A DNA stretch of 64,000 bases from Glutamicibacter uratoxydans (GTDB lineage: Bacteria > Actinomycetota > Actinomycetes > Actinomycetales > Micrococcaceae). The position numbers and the translations under genes were made by a program. Below are positions 9,566 to 17,721 of the stretch, in pieces. A model generated the notes under the pieces. That model saw only the letters and a list, made by a program, of their open reading frames with translations, was not told the DNA's origin and did not search any database. The stretch is taken from the NCBI RefSeq assembly GCF_006539925.1, contig NZ_BJNY01000009.1:1-64000 (forward strand). The letters are read 5' to 3'. The number at the start of each line of letters is the position of its first letter. The first letter of the stretch is position 1.

Positions 9566-10768
9566 ATGCCCCATATCTCCGAGCGTCCCCAGCTGACGCG
9601 ACCGCTCTTTGCCCTGCTGGTGCTGCTGGGCACCACCGGCCCGCTGGCCGTGGACATGTATCTGCCGTCGTTCCCCGCAATGACCAAGGAATTCTCCTCC
9701 TCCGCCACCGGGATCCAGCTGACCCTGACAGCTTTTCTGCTGGGCCTCGCAGCGGGGCAGATCTTCTGGGGTGCGCTCTCCGACCGGCGGGGCCGTTCGG
9801 TTCCGCTGCGCTGGGGCACCGCGGTATTTGTGCTGGCTTCCATCGTCGCCGCGCTGGCGCCGACGCTGACCACCTTGATCATTGCCCGCGCCCTCCAGGG
9901 CCTGGGCGGTGCTGCCGGCGTGGTCATTTCCAAGGCGATTGTCGCCGATACGACCACCGGCGGACAGACCGCCCGGATCTTCTCGCTGATCATGACATTT
10001 ACCGGCGTGGCACCGGCGGTGGCTCCGCTGCTCGGATCGGTGCTGGCCCAGATGGGCGGCTTCCGGGCAGTCATGTGGTTCATCGCCTTCTCCGGCGTGC
10101 TCATGGCCGCTGGAGTCTTCTGGGTCTACAAGGAGACCCTTCCCGCGGCGCGGCGTTCCTCGGGCAGCTTCATCTCTCCGCTGCTCCAAGCGCTGCGCAG
10201 GCCAAGGTTCGTCGGCTACATGTTCCAGTCAGGCTTCTCCTTCGGCGCGATGATGGCCTACGTTTCAGCTTCGCCGTTCCTCTACCAGAACGTCATGGGC
10301 CTCTCCCCTCAGGGCTTTGCCCTGTGCTTTGCAGTCAACTCGCTGGGATTGATTCTTGCTGGTTTCGTCTCCTCGAAGCTGGCGCTGAAGGTGCCGCTGC
10401 GCAAAACGATCATCGTTGCGCTGAGCGTCTTGCTTGGATCCGCGCTGGTCTTCGCGATACTGGTGCAGCTTGGTGTGCGCAGCATGGTGCTGGCGGTGCT
10501 GGTCTTCTTCATGGTCACCTCGCTGGGCTTCACGATGGGCAACACCACTGCCCTGGCGCTGGCTGAGGTTCGCAAGGTTTCCGGATCCGGATCGGCCCTG
10601 CTTGGCTGCTTCCAGTTCTTCATCGGCGCGCTGGCCACCCCGCTGGTGGGGTTGAGCGGCGAGGATTCCCCGGTGGCGTTCTCGCTGACGGCGCTGGCCA
10701 GTGCGGTGGTCGCCGTCGGCGCCTTGGTGTACACGGCAGAGCGCTTCCATAACAAGGCCGCCGCCTAA
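9566..10768 (+). CDS. Bcr/CflA-type MFS multidrug exporter
   Basis: 400 residues with about 12 hydrophobic segments. The N-terminal LLVLLGTTGPLAVDMYLPSFP, the A-motif-like FWGALSDRRGRSVPLRWG between helices 2 and 3, and IARALQGLGGAAGVVISKAI in helix 4 are the hallmarks of the Bcr/CflA drug:proton antiporter family. It should expel small hydrophobic compounds across the cytoplasmic membrane. The particular substrate is not evident. It is divergent from the padR-hydrolase pair and may share regulation with it. Confidence 0.9.
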   Translation: MPHISERPQLTRPLFALLVLLGTTGPLAVDMYLPSFPAMTKEFSSSATGIQLTLTAFLLGLAAGQIFWGALSDRRGRSVPLRWGTAVFVLASIVAALAPTLTTLIIARALQGLGGAAGVVISKAIVADTTTGGQTARIFSLIMTFTGVAPAVAPLLGSVLAQMGGFRAVMWFIAFSGVLMAAGVFWVYKETLPAARRSSGSFISPLLQALRRPRFVGYMFQSGFSFGAMMAYVSASPFLYQNVMGLSPQGFALCFAVNSLGLILAGFVSSKLALKVPLRKTIIVALSVLLGSALVFAILVQLGVRSMVLAVLVFFMVTSLGFTMGNTTALALAEVRKVSGSGSALLGCFQFFIGALATPLVGLSGEDSPVAFSLTALASAVVAVGALVYTAERFHNKAAA

Positions 10769-10793
10769 GCACAGCCAAGCAAAACGCTTAAAC

Positions 10794-10849
10794 AAAGATC
10801 CTCGGGTCCTGCCCCTTCACGTGGAAGGGGCAGGACCCGAGGATCTTTT
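10794..10849. terminator. Strong bidirectional terminator
   Basis: A 24-bp perfect stem (10794-10817 with 10825-10848) around a 7-base loop, with AAA/TTTT ends. It separates the convergent exporter and pckG genes. Confidence 0.9.
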
Positions 10850-10859
10850 GCTAGAGGAC

Positions 10860-12692
10860 TTAGGCGCTCAGGCGGGCCTTGAGGCCATCGAGCTCGGCAC
10901 GCAGCGAAGCCGGCAGAGCCTCGCCGAACTTGGCGTACCACTCTTCGATGCTCTCGACCTCGGTCAGCCATTCGTCGGTGTTCACTGCAACAGCGGTTTC
11001 AACGTCTGCTGGGGTGAAGCCTTCCAGGCCGGTCAGATCCAGTGCCTCGCCGGTTGGAACGTAGCCGATGGCGGTTTCCTTGGCGTCTGCGGTGCCTTCG
11101 ATGCGCTCGATAGCCCACTTCAGAACACGCGAGTTGTCGCCGAAGCCTGGCCAGGCGAAGCCGCCTTCTGGGGTGCGGCGGAACCAGTTGACCAGGAAGA
11201 TCTTTGGCATCTGCTCTGGGTTGAGCTTGCCGGAGATCTGGTCCCAGTGGTTCAGGTAGTCGCCTGCGTTGTAGCCGATGAATGGCAGCATGGCCATTGG
11301 GTCGCGGCGCACCTGGCCGGTGGCGCCGGCGGCTGCAGCGGTGGTCTCGGAGGACAGGGTCGAGCCCATGAAGATGCCGTTGGTCCAGCTGCGGGCCTCA
11401 GTCACCAGCGGAATGGTGGTCTTGCGGCGGCCGCCGAAGAGGATGGCGTCGATCTTCACGCCGTTTGGCGAGTAGTAGTCCTGCGACAGCATGTCGACCT
11501 GGTCGATCGGGGTGCAGAAGCGGGAGTTCGGGTGTGCGGCGTTGGTGCCGGACTCTGGGGTCCAGTCGTTGCCCAGCCAGTCGGTCAGGTGTGCTGGGGC
11601 CTCGTCGGTCATGCCTTCCCACCACACGCCGCCTTCGTCGGTCAGCGCAACGTTGGTGAAGATGGAGTTGCCCTTGGTGATGGCGCGCATGGCGTTCGGG
11701 TTGGTCGACCAGCCGGTGCCTGGAGCGACGCCGAACAGGCCGTACTCTGGGTTCACGCCGCGCAGCTCGCCGTCCTTGCCGATGCGCATCCAGTTGATGT
11801 CATCGCCCAGGGTCTCGGCCTTCCAACCTTCGATGGTTGGGTCCAACAGTGCCAGGTTGGTCTTGCCGCAGGCCGATGGGAATGCTGCTGCAACGTGGTA
11901 GGACTTGTTCTGTGGGCTGGTCAGCTTCAGGATCAGCATGTGCTCTGCGAGCCATCCCTCGTCGCGGGCCATTGCCGAAGCGATGCGCAGGGAGTAGCAC
12001 TTCTTGCCCAGCAGTGCGTTTCCGCCGTAGCCCGAACCGTAGGACATGATGGCGCGCTCTTCTGGGAAGTGAACGATCCACTTGTCTTCGTTGCATGGCC
12101 AGACAACGTCTTCCTGGCCTGGCTCCAGCGGTGCGCCAACGGAGTGCAGGGCTGGAACGAAGAATGCGTCCTCTGCTTCCATCTTGCGCAGTACTTCATT
12201 GCCGATCTTGGCCATGATGCGCATGGAAGCGACAACGTAGGCGGAGTCGGTGATCTCAACGCCGTAGGCTGGCTGTTCTGCATCTAGTGGACCCATGACG
12301 AATGGAATCACGTACATGGTGCGGCCGCGCATCGAACCGTCGAACAGGCCGTTCAGACGGGCCTTCATCTTTTCCGGGTCTTCCCAGTTATTGGTGAAGC
12401 CGGCATCCTTCTCATCCTTGGAGCAGATGAAGGTGCGTTCCTCAACGCGTGCAACGTCCTTTGGATCGGAGAATGCTGCGTAGGAATTAGGGAAATTTGG
12501 ATCGGTCAGCTTGACCAGGGTGCCAGCTTCAACCAGCTCGGCACACAGGCGGTCGTTTTCTTCAGCTGATCCGTCAACCCAATAAACACGATCCGGCTTC
12601 GTCAGTGCGGCAACTTCCCCGACCCAGGCTGTCAACTTCACATGCGAAGTAGGCGCTGCGTCGATTACGTTCTGATCCGAGCTCGTGCTCAT
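10860..12692 (-). CDS. pckG: Phosphoenolpyruvate carboxykinase (GTP)
   Basis: 610 residues, the usual length for the GTP-dependent class. It converts oxaloacetate and GTP to phosphoenolpyruvate, the entry step of gluconeogenesis. Diagnostic segments include the kinase-1a P-loop [13 protein letters not shown] near residue 275, the [13 protein letters not shown] segment near 125, [14 protein letters not shown] near 225 and the metal-site region [11 protein letters not shown] near 300. A putative CRP/GlxR-type site about 165 bases upstream suggests carbon-source control. A strong terminator follows the gene. Confidence 0.97.
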   Translation of the reverse strand: MSTSSDQNVIDAAPTSHVKLTAWVGEVAALTKPDRVYWVDGSAEENDRLCAELVEAGTLVKLTDPNFPNSYAAFSDPKDVARVEERTFICSKDEKDAGFTNNWEDPEKMKARLNGLFDGSMRGRTMYVIPFVMGPLDAEQPAYGVEITDSAYVVASMRIMAKIGNEVLRKMEAEDAFFVPALHSVGAPLEPGQEDVVWPCNEDKWIVHFPEERAIMSYGSGYGGNALLGKKCYSLRIASAMARDEGWLAEHMLILKLTSPQNKSYHVAAAFPSACGKTNLALLDPTIEGWKAETLGDDINWMRIGKDGELRGVNPEYGLFGVAPGTGWSTNPNAMRAITKGNSIFTNVALTDEGGVWWEGMTDEAPAHLTDWLGNDWTPESGTNAAHPNSRFCTPIDQVDMLSQDYYSPNGVKIDAILFGGRRKTTIPLVTEARSWTNGIFMGSTLSSETTAAAAGATGQVRRDPMAMLPFIGYNAGDYLNHWDQISGKLNPEQMPKIFLVNWFRRTPEGGFAWPGFGDNSRVLKWAIERIEGTADAKETAIGYVPTGEALDLTGLEGFTPADVETAVAVNTDEWLTEVESIEEWYAKFGEALPASLRAELDGLKARLSA

Positions 12693-12738
12693 TATCCATT
12701 CCCTCCATTGGGCTGAACTTGCAATAAATCAAGGCTAT

Positions 12739-12827
12739 GGGGTGTACCCCGCTTGCACCCTGTGACTCAAACCTCAAGCCAAAAACGAGCCGAAGATGAA
12801 ATTGAAAAGATCCCCGGAATTCCGGGG
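12739..12827 (-). promoter_or_regulatory. Two short palindromic hairpins in the pckG leader region
   Basis: GGGG-TGTA-CCCC (12739-12750) and CCCCGGAATTCCGGGG (12812-12827) lie between the putative CRP-like site and the pckG start. Read on the minus strand, the second is followed by ATCTTTTC, giving it a weak attenuator look. Function is unknown. Confidence 0.35.
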
Positions 12828-12854
12828 GTTTGCCTTTTGAACACCATAAGTTAA

Positions 12855-12870
12855 TGTGACGAAGGTCACG
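12855..12870. promoter_or_regulatory. CRP/GlxR-like binding site upstream of pckG
   Basis: TGTGA-CGAAGG-TCACG fits the TGTGA-N6-TCACA consensus of CRP/GlxR proteins at nine of ten fixed positions. It lies about 163 bases before the pckG start, in the only intergenic region it could serve besides the tRNA promoter. Confidence 0.55.
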
Positions 12871-13201
12871 TATACCGGTACCCTTTCATACTTCTGTCAC
12901 AACCCGAACACACCTCGACTTCAAGACTCAGCCAACCTCTATTCCGGCCGCCAGTACAACCACCTGGCACGATGACGCACACCCTTGCGCGAAGCACAGC
13001 CGCCAGCCTGGCCCCGCAAGCAACGCCATCCAGCATCGCAAGCATATAAAGGGAATATCCTGACTCAGCATGATCACCCGTCCAACTCAGGTCTTTCGAA
13101 GACCCCGGCAGAAGCAAGGGACGACTACGCAGAAGTGACCGACCCTTTCATGCACAAAGAGGCCGAGTTGCGAGCGCCTGAGAACGAATCGGCCACTCGA
13201 T
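12871..13201. other. Gene-free stretch between pckG and tRNA-Arg
   Basis: No supported gene. The open frame crossing it on the plus strand runs through the tRNA promoter, lacks a ribosome-binding site and has no recognisable motif. Confidence 0.5.
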
Positions 13202-13230
13202 TTGCAAGATCCAAAAAGCACCCGTATAGT
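13202..13230 (+). promoter_or_regulatory. Promoter of the first tRNA-Arg gene
   Basis: TTGCAA (13202-13207) and TATAGT (13225-13230) with a 17-base spacer, about 40 bases before the mature tRNA. Confidence 0.7.
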
Positions 13231-13270
13231 TATTCGAGGTTCGAGCAAACGAACCGCAACAAATGAATAA

Positions 13271-13347
<77 letters not shown>

Positions 13348-13350
13348 AAG

Positions 13351-13380
13351 AAAATCCCACTCGAAAGAGTGGGATTTTTC
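13351..13380 (+). terminator. Terminator after the first tRNA-Arg
   Basis: Arms AAAATCCCACTC and GAGTGGGATTTTT around a GAAA loop, directly downstream of the tRNA. The same hairpin recurs at 15514-15544. Confidence 0.9.
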
Positions 13381-13402
13381 GTTTATCCCGAAAGGCGTCG
13401 AC

Positions 13403-13942
13403 ATGGAACCACTCGAACTTCGCCCCAATATTGAGCTTCGACTGCTCCAGCCATCCGATGCAGGCAGGCTGGCCGAGGCTTACCTAGGTAATAAGGAACA
13501 TCTTCGCCAGTGGGAGCCGATCAGGCCCGACGAATTCTTCACCCAGCAATGGCAGGAGCAGGATCTGAGAACGCGGAGCGAACTGAACGCCCAAGGACTC
13601 GCCTATCCCCTGGCACTTTTCAACCACGAGTCAATCATCGGCAGATTCACGCTCACCGGCATTACCCGCGGCCCGTTCCAGAACGCCAGCCTGGGCTAGT
13701 GGATGAACGCTGATTTCTGCGGGCGCGGACTTGCCACCGCAGCCGTTCAGGGAATCTGCCAGATGGCCGGAAGCCAGTGGGGGCTGCATCGCATCGAAGC
13801 ATCGACCCTGCTCCGCAACACCGGCTCCCAGCGCGTCTTGCTCAACTCGGGCTTTGAGCTTATTGGCACCGCCCCGCGCTATTTGAAAATCGCAGGCAGC
13901 TGGCAGGACCACAACTTGTATCAGCGCATCCTGGACGACTAG
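13403..13942 (+). pseudogene. RimJ/RimL-type GNAT acetyltransferase interrupted by an amber codon
   Basis: Two adjacent open segments are in the same frame: 13403-13699 and the region after it up to 13942. They are separated only by TAG at 13697-13699. Joined, they give a 179-codon GNAT N-acetyltransferase: PNIELRLLQPSDAGRLAEAY at the start, a central FTLTGITRGPFQNASLG[*]WMNADFCGRGLATAAVQG containing the acetyl-CoA loop, and RIEASTLLRNTGSQRVLLNSGF near the end. Relatives usually have Tyr (TAC/TAT) where the TAG stands, so a single substitution explains it. Either a recent pseudogene or a base-call error. It lies between two tRNA-Arg genes. Confidence 0.85.
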
Positions 13943-14083
13943 CCAAAGTAGATATCGGCCGAAATCCAGCGCTTCACAACAAAGCAAATGTGAACCCGAG
14001 CACTTTTGGCCGTTTCGGTTTTTCTCGACGCAGAATCTCGTGTATTGTTATTCAAGTCGTCAAGGCGACAAACAAATGAATAA

Positions 14084-14160
<77 letters not shown>

Positions 14161-14161
14161 A

Positions 14162-15495
14162 TGTGAAGAGTCGAGACATCGTTGACAGATGAGTCGAGAC
14201 ATACTTTACAAAATTTGATCGGAATCCCTCGGCCAACGGCCGGGGGATTTCTGTTTATCTGGCCAGTAGTTTCGATCCGGATCAATTACGTGCCTGCTGA
14301 GGACTTCTGAGGTATCCAGATCCAGCACGGTGACTTCGATGGTGTCGATGAGCATCATCACTTTCTTTCTGCGATGGACCTTGCGTACCCCCTAAATGGC
14401 GCAGTTTTCCTTCATGTCTCAGGGTTACTTTGCCGTCCTTATCGATCCGATCGTAGCGGATGCGAAACTCGCGATTACGGGTCACCTCAATGAGGTCGGG
14501 ACGTGCTTTGAGGGTGCGGTGGTACCACTGTTCTGGCGTGTCTCGATTCAGTGCCCGGTGCGGCCGCTGGGTGTTGTACACGTGCCGAAATTCGTCCAAG
14601 ATCGCTTGCAGCTCTTCGATCGATTCCGCTGGCGGGCGGGCATTGACCCATAAATGCTCGGCCTGGTGGAAGCGTTCGATTTTTCCTTGGGTTTGCGGGT
14701 GATAAGGGCTACCGTTTTCTGGCGGATCCCGAGGGTGATGAGTAGTTTTTCGAACTTGTTCAGTCCTTTGAGCAGGCGGGTGGTGTAGACCAGTCCGTTG
14801 TCAGTCAGGGTGCTTTGTGGTGGACCATAGCGGTTGATGCACCAGGTGAAGCTGTCGATCACGATTTGCGTGGTGATTTCGTCGTGGACCGAAGCGTGCA
14901 GCAGGTAGCGTGAGTGGTCATCGATCCAATGCAGGATTTCGACTTTGCGCCCGGTGGCGAGGGTGGCTTCGGTGAAGTCTGATTGCCATGTTTCATTGGG
15001 TTGATCTGCTTGGAAGCGGTGAAGGCTGCTCTTGGGACGTTTTTTGGGTTGGGGTGTGATCAGGCCGTGCGCGTGCAGGATGCGGCGGATGGTGGAGTCT
15101 GAGGGCACGGGGCCCGCCATATTGCGCAGGTGGTACTGGATGGTCAGTGGGCCAGCGTCGAGCTCTGCTGCGGTGAGTTTGGTGCGGAGTTCAAGGATGA
15201 GCTCGACAGTTTTCTGGTCGGTAGCTCGTGGGTTGCTCAGTGGTCGGCGTGATTGGGGTTCCAGGGCTTGATCGCCGCCGGCGTCGTAGGCTTTGAGGAG
15301 TTGGTAGATGCGTTGGCGTGAGATTTTGTATTGGTGTGACGCGTTGGTGACGCTCATCCCGGCGTCGCGGATTTGGTGGACGATGACATGATTCTTGGAC
15401 ATGTATCAGTGTCAAGGATGACGCAGCTCATAGGTCAATGGGTGAGTGTCTAGGATGTCTGGACTCATGTGTCTAATATGTCGTGAATCTACACA
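14162..15495 (-). mobile_element. IS481-family insertion sequence, 1334 bp
   Basis: The ends are imperfect 49-bp inverted repeats (14162-14210 and 15447-15495, 37 of 49 matching) starting TGTG and ending in CACA, as expected for IS481. Each repeat contains two GACAT-type subrepeats (TC..GACAT and ATGAGTC.AGACAT). It carries one transposase gene on the minus strand, now frameshifted. Exact 16-bp direct repeats flank it, longer than the 4-15 bp usual in the family. The insertion point is the 3' end of a tRNA-Arg gene. Confidence 0.92.
14282..15402 (-). pseudogene. IS481 transposase, frameshifted
   Basis: The first part (15402 down to about 14720) holds a helix-turn-helix region (SVTNASHQYKISRQRIYQLL), then the rve-type DDE domain with WQSDFTEATL (first Asp) and STLTDNGLVY (second Asp). 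At TTTT 14715-14718 (AAAA on the coding strand) the frame shifts. The next frame continues KNGSPYHPQTQGKIERFHQ with the catalytic Glu and ILDEFRHVYNTQRPHRAL, down to 14282. Restoring one A joins both parts into a normal IS481 transposase of about 370 residues. Probably inactive unless frameshifting occurs. Confidence 0.88.
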
Positions 15496-15511
15496 CCTTT
15501 GGGCGCACCAA
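15496..15511 (+). repeat. Right copy of 16-bp target-site duplication
   Basis: An exact repeat of 14146-14161, carrying the tRNA-Arg acceptor 3' strand and CCA. It joins directly to the displaced tRNA terminator. Confidence 0.85.
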
Positions 15512-15513
15512 AG

Positions 15514-15544
15514 AAAATCCCACTCGAAAGAGTGGGATTTTTTG
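15514..15544 (+). terminator. Displaced terminator of the second tRNA-Arg
   Basis: The same hairpin as after the first tRNA (AAAATCCCACTC-GAAA-GAGTGGGATTTTT). The IS element separated it from its tRNA. Confidence 0.88.
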
Positions 15545-15566
15545 CTTTAACAATCCAACAGCCGAC

Positions 15567-15604
15567 AACAGGTTCCGGCTGGCAGCCGCCGGCCGGAACC
15601 TGTT
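15567..15604 (-). terminator. Terminator of the secreted nuclease gene
   Basis: A 13-bp stem AACAGGTTCCGGC (15567-15579) with GCCGGAACCTGTT (15592-15604), just past the minus-strand stop codon at 15616. Confidence 0.8.
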
Positions 15605-15615
15605 TCTGCGATCCG

Positions 15616-17529
15616 CTACTTCTTGTCGAGCTGGAATCCGACGAGCACCGGATCATGGTCCGAGGAACGGTACTGGTCGGCATTGAACAGCTGGGTCACG
15701 TTGTAGTTGTACCGGCTGTATTCATAGGCGATGGATTCGGTCGCATTGATGTTCCAGATATCTTGTCCGGTAGCCTTCTTGGCCAGCGGCTGCGAAGCGA
15801 AAACATGGTCAAGCGAGCCGGTCAACCCCTTGAAGAGGTAGCTTCGCGAATCAGCCTGTGCACCCAGATCCGCATACCCGGCTTCCAGCAATACCTGGAT
15901 AGGATCTTCCGCCGCATAGGAGTTGAAGTCGCCGGCAAGCACCACCTTGTCGGTATTGGCGGTCTTCTTCATGCCATCGGCAAACTGCACCAGCGCCTGG
16001 GCCTGCTGGACGCGGGCCTGGTTCCATGCGCCCTGGCCGTCACCCTTGTCGGCATTCGCCGAGCCGTCCTTCGGGTCCGAGCCCTTGGACTTGAAGTGGT
16101 TTGCCACAACGAGGAATCGAGTCTTCTGGTTGCCTCCCACGCGCTGGAACGCCTGTGCCAGGGGATCGCGGGCATTGTCGAAGGCCGGATCGTCAAGGAT
16201 CACCGATTCATTAATCAGCTTGACCGCATCGGCGCGGTAGATCATCGCGGTGCGGATGACATCTTCATCTGCCGGAACGGCGCTCGGGCTTGGAACGTAG
16301 CTCCACTGCTTGCCGCCGGCGGCCGCGTTCAGCTCGTCAACCAGATGGGACAGCGCCGCGTCGCGGTCCTCGCCGAAGCGCGAAGAATTTTCGATTTCCT
16401 CCAAGACCACCACATCGGCTGCAAACTTGTTCAGCGCGCTGACGATCTTGGACTGCTGGCGTTCGAAGCTTGCGGCGTTCGCCGCGCCGCGGGCATCGCA
16501 TCCGCCGCGGACGGTGACTGGGTTGCCTTGGCGGTCGTCGTAGTAGCTGCAGCCCTCAAGGTCTTCACCGGTGGTGGTGAAGTAGTTCAGGACATTGAAG
16601 CTGCCCACGCTCACGTTGCCGCCGACGTCTTGAGGCTTGTCATTGTCGATGCGCTCGAAGCTGGCGGGGATCTGGGCATCGTCGGCGCCGGTGATCTGGC
16701 CGGTTGGCTGCAGGCGCCACAGGTCGTAGCGGTAGTCCATGATGACCGGCGACGTGAACGACGCCTGCGCTCCGACGCTGACGCGGTGCTGCCCGTCGAT
16801 ATAGGGCAGCGGGGTCGAGGTGTTGGACTTGGTGCTGAAGTTCAGGGTGGCGCCGTCGTCAAGCACGATGGCGCGGCGCTCGTTCTCCGCAGCCAGCGCG
16901 GCGGCTTGGGCGCTGCCGGCCTTGAAAACGTCGGTCGGCTGGCGCAGCGTGCGTTCGCCCTCGATGATCTGGCTGGTTCCCTGGGCCAGGGTAATCTCGC
17001 CGTACTGGTTCAGCGAGTAGTTGTCCGCCACCGTGAATGACCCTTGAGGGTCGATGAGCATTGATTCGAAGCGTTCGCGCTGCTCATCGGTGTCAGGCAG
17101 CGTGATGGCCAGCGGCTTCACCGCTTCGGCAGGCTCGGCTAGCTCCTGGACCGAGGAAGCGCTGATCTGCGTCAGTCCGTAGTATTCCGAGACGGTGCCT
17201 GCCACCTGGAGATGCTGGCCCACGGCAACATCAGCCACCTGCTTGGGCGCGTAGATGAAGACGGCAGAGCTTCCCTGGTCGGAAATCTCTCCGCCGCTGC
17301 CTGCGGTCTGCAGGTAGAAGCCGCGCAGGCCGCCTTCTGCATAGGCCGCGGTGACGACGCCTTGGACCGTGACCTTCTTGCCCGCCAGGGGCGAGGTGTC
17401 CGAGGTGCCCTGGACTGCTTCGATGGCAGTGATGCCGGTGTCTGCCGCCTGTACTGGCGCCAAGCCGGACAGGCTCAATCCCGCCGCCAGTACGGCGGCG
17501 GCAAGAATGGACGTGCTACGTTTTTGCAT
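15616..17529 (-). CDS. Secreted ExeM/NucH-type endonuclease
   Basis: 637 residues. A Sec signal peptide (MQKRSTSILAAAVLAAGLSLSGLAPVQA, cleavage likely after AQA) is followed by an OB-fold-like domain (VTVQGVVTAAYAEGGLRGFYL, about 45-125). The endonuclease/exonuclease/phosphatase domain begins near 300: GSFNVLNYF, VVVLEEIENSS, VVANHFKSKGSDP, VLAGDFNSYAAEDP, SLDHVFAS and the terminal SDHDPVLVGF, the full set of metal and catalytic motifs. There is no C-terminal LPXTG anchor, so it is probably released. Likely degrades extracellular DNA for nutrients or biofilm dispersal. AGGAAG upstream of ATG 17529 supports the start. Confidence 0.92.
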   Translation of the reverse strand: MQKRSTSILAAAVLAAGLSLSGLAPVQAADTGITAIEAVQGTSDTSPLAGKKVTVQGVVTAAYAEGGLRGFYLQTAGSGGEISDQGSSAVFIYAPKQVADVAVGQHLQVAGTVSEYYGLTQISASSVQELAEPAEAVKPLAITLPDTDEQRERFESMLIDPQGSFTVADNYSLNQYGEITLAQGTSQIIEGERTLRQPTDVFKAGSAQAAALAAENERRAIVLDDGATLNFSTKSNTSTPLPYIDGQHRVSVGAQASFTSPVIMDYRYDLWRLQPTGQITGADDAQIPASFERIDNDKPQDVGGNVSVGSFNVLNYFTTTGEDLEGCSYYDDRQGNPVTVRGGCDARGAANAASFERQQSKIVSALNKFAADVVVLEEIENSSRFGEDRDAALSHLVDELNAAAGGKQWSYVPSPSAVPADEDVIRTAMIYRADAVKLINESVILDDPAFDNARDPLAQAFQRVGGNQKTRFLVVANHFKSKGSDPKDGSANADKGDGQGAWNQARVQQAQALVQFADGMKKTANTDKVVLAGDFNSYAAEDPIQVLLEAGYADLGAQADSRSYLFKGLTGSLDHVFASQPLAKKATGQDIWNINATESIAYEYSRYNYNVTQLFNADQYRSSDHDPVLVGFQLDKK

Positions 17530-17680
17530 GGATCTTCCTACGTCGGTGGGTGATGTACCGAATTCACCAGATGAAGTTGAACTCGCGGTGAACGCTGTGA
17601 AACTGCCTGGGTGGCCAGCTCATTAATGATCCAAGTCGATTAAGCGCTTTACGTCTATAGCGTGACGAAAAAGATATCTT

Positions 17681-17714
17681 GACTAATTGAACTGACCGGT
17701 CAGTTCAATTAGTC
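17681..17714. promoter_or_regulatory. 34-bp perfect palindromic operator (TetR type)
   Basis: Two 17-base arms meet without a spacer at 17697/17698: GACTAATTGAACTGACC and its exact complement. The ACTGACCGGTCAGT core is of the kind bound by TetR/AcrR proteins. It ends 7 bases before the GTG start of an operon whose last gene encodes a TetR regulator, so autorepression is the simplest reading. TTGACT at 17679-17684 may be the -35 box. Confidence 0.85.
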
Positions 17715-17721
17715 TGTAAAA

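Noticed and set aside
9433-10566. 377-codon frame overlapping the Bcr/CflA exporter in another frame
   Set aside because: The exporter frame has clear transporter motifs; this one is Pro/Arg/Gly-rich shadow sequence.
12985-13266. 93-codon frame upstream of the first tRNA-Arg
   Set aside because: It includes the tRNA promoter, lacks a ribosome-binding site and shows no recognisable motif.
14700-14730. Programmed -1 frameshift as a normal expression mode of the transposase
   Set aside because: IS481 transposases are normally one frame and the site GAAAACG is not a good slippery heptamer, so a one-base deletion is simpler. Kept only as a remote alternative.
15499-17040. 513-codon plus-strand frame opposite the secreted nuclease
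   Set aside because: It starts inside the target-site duplication of the IS and is antisense to a gene with signal peptide and complete catalytic motifs.
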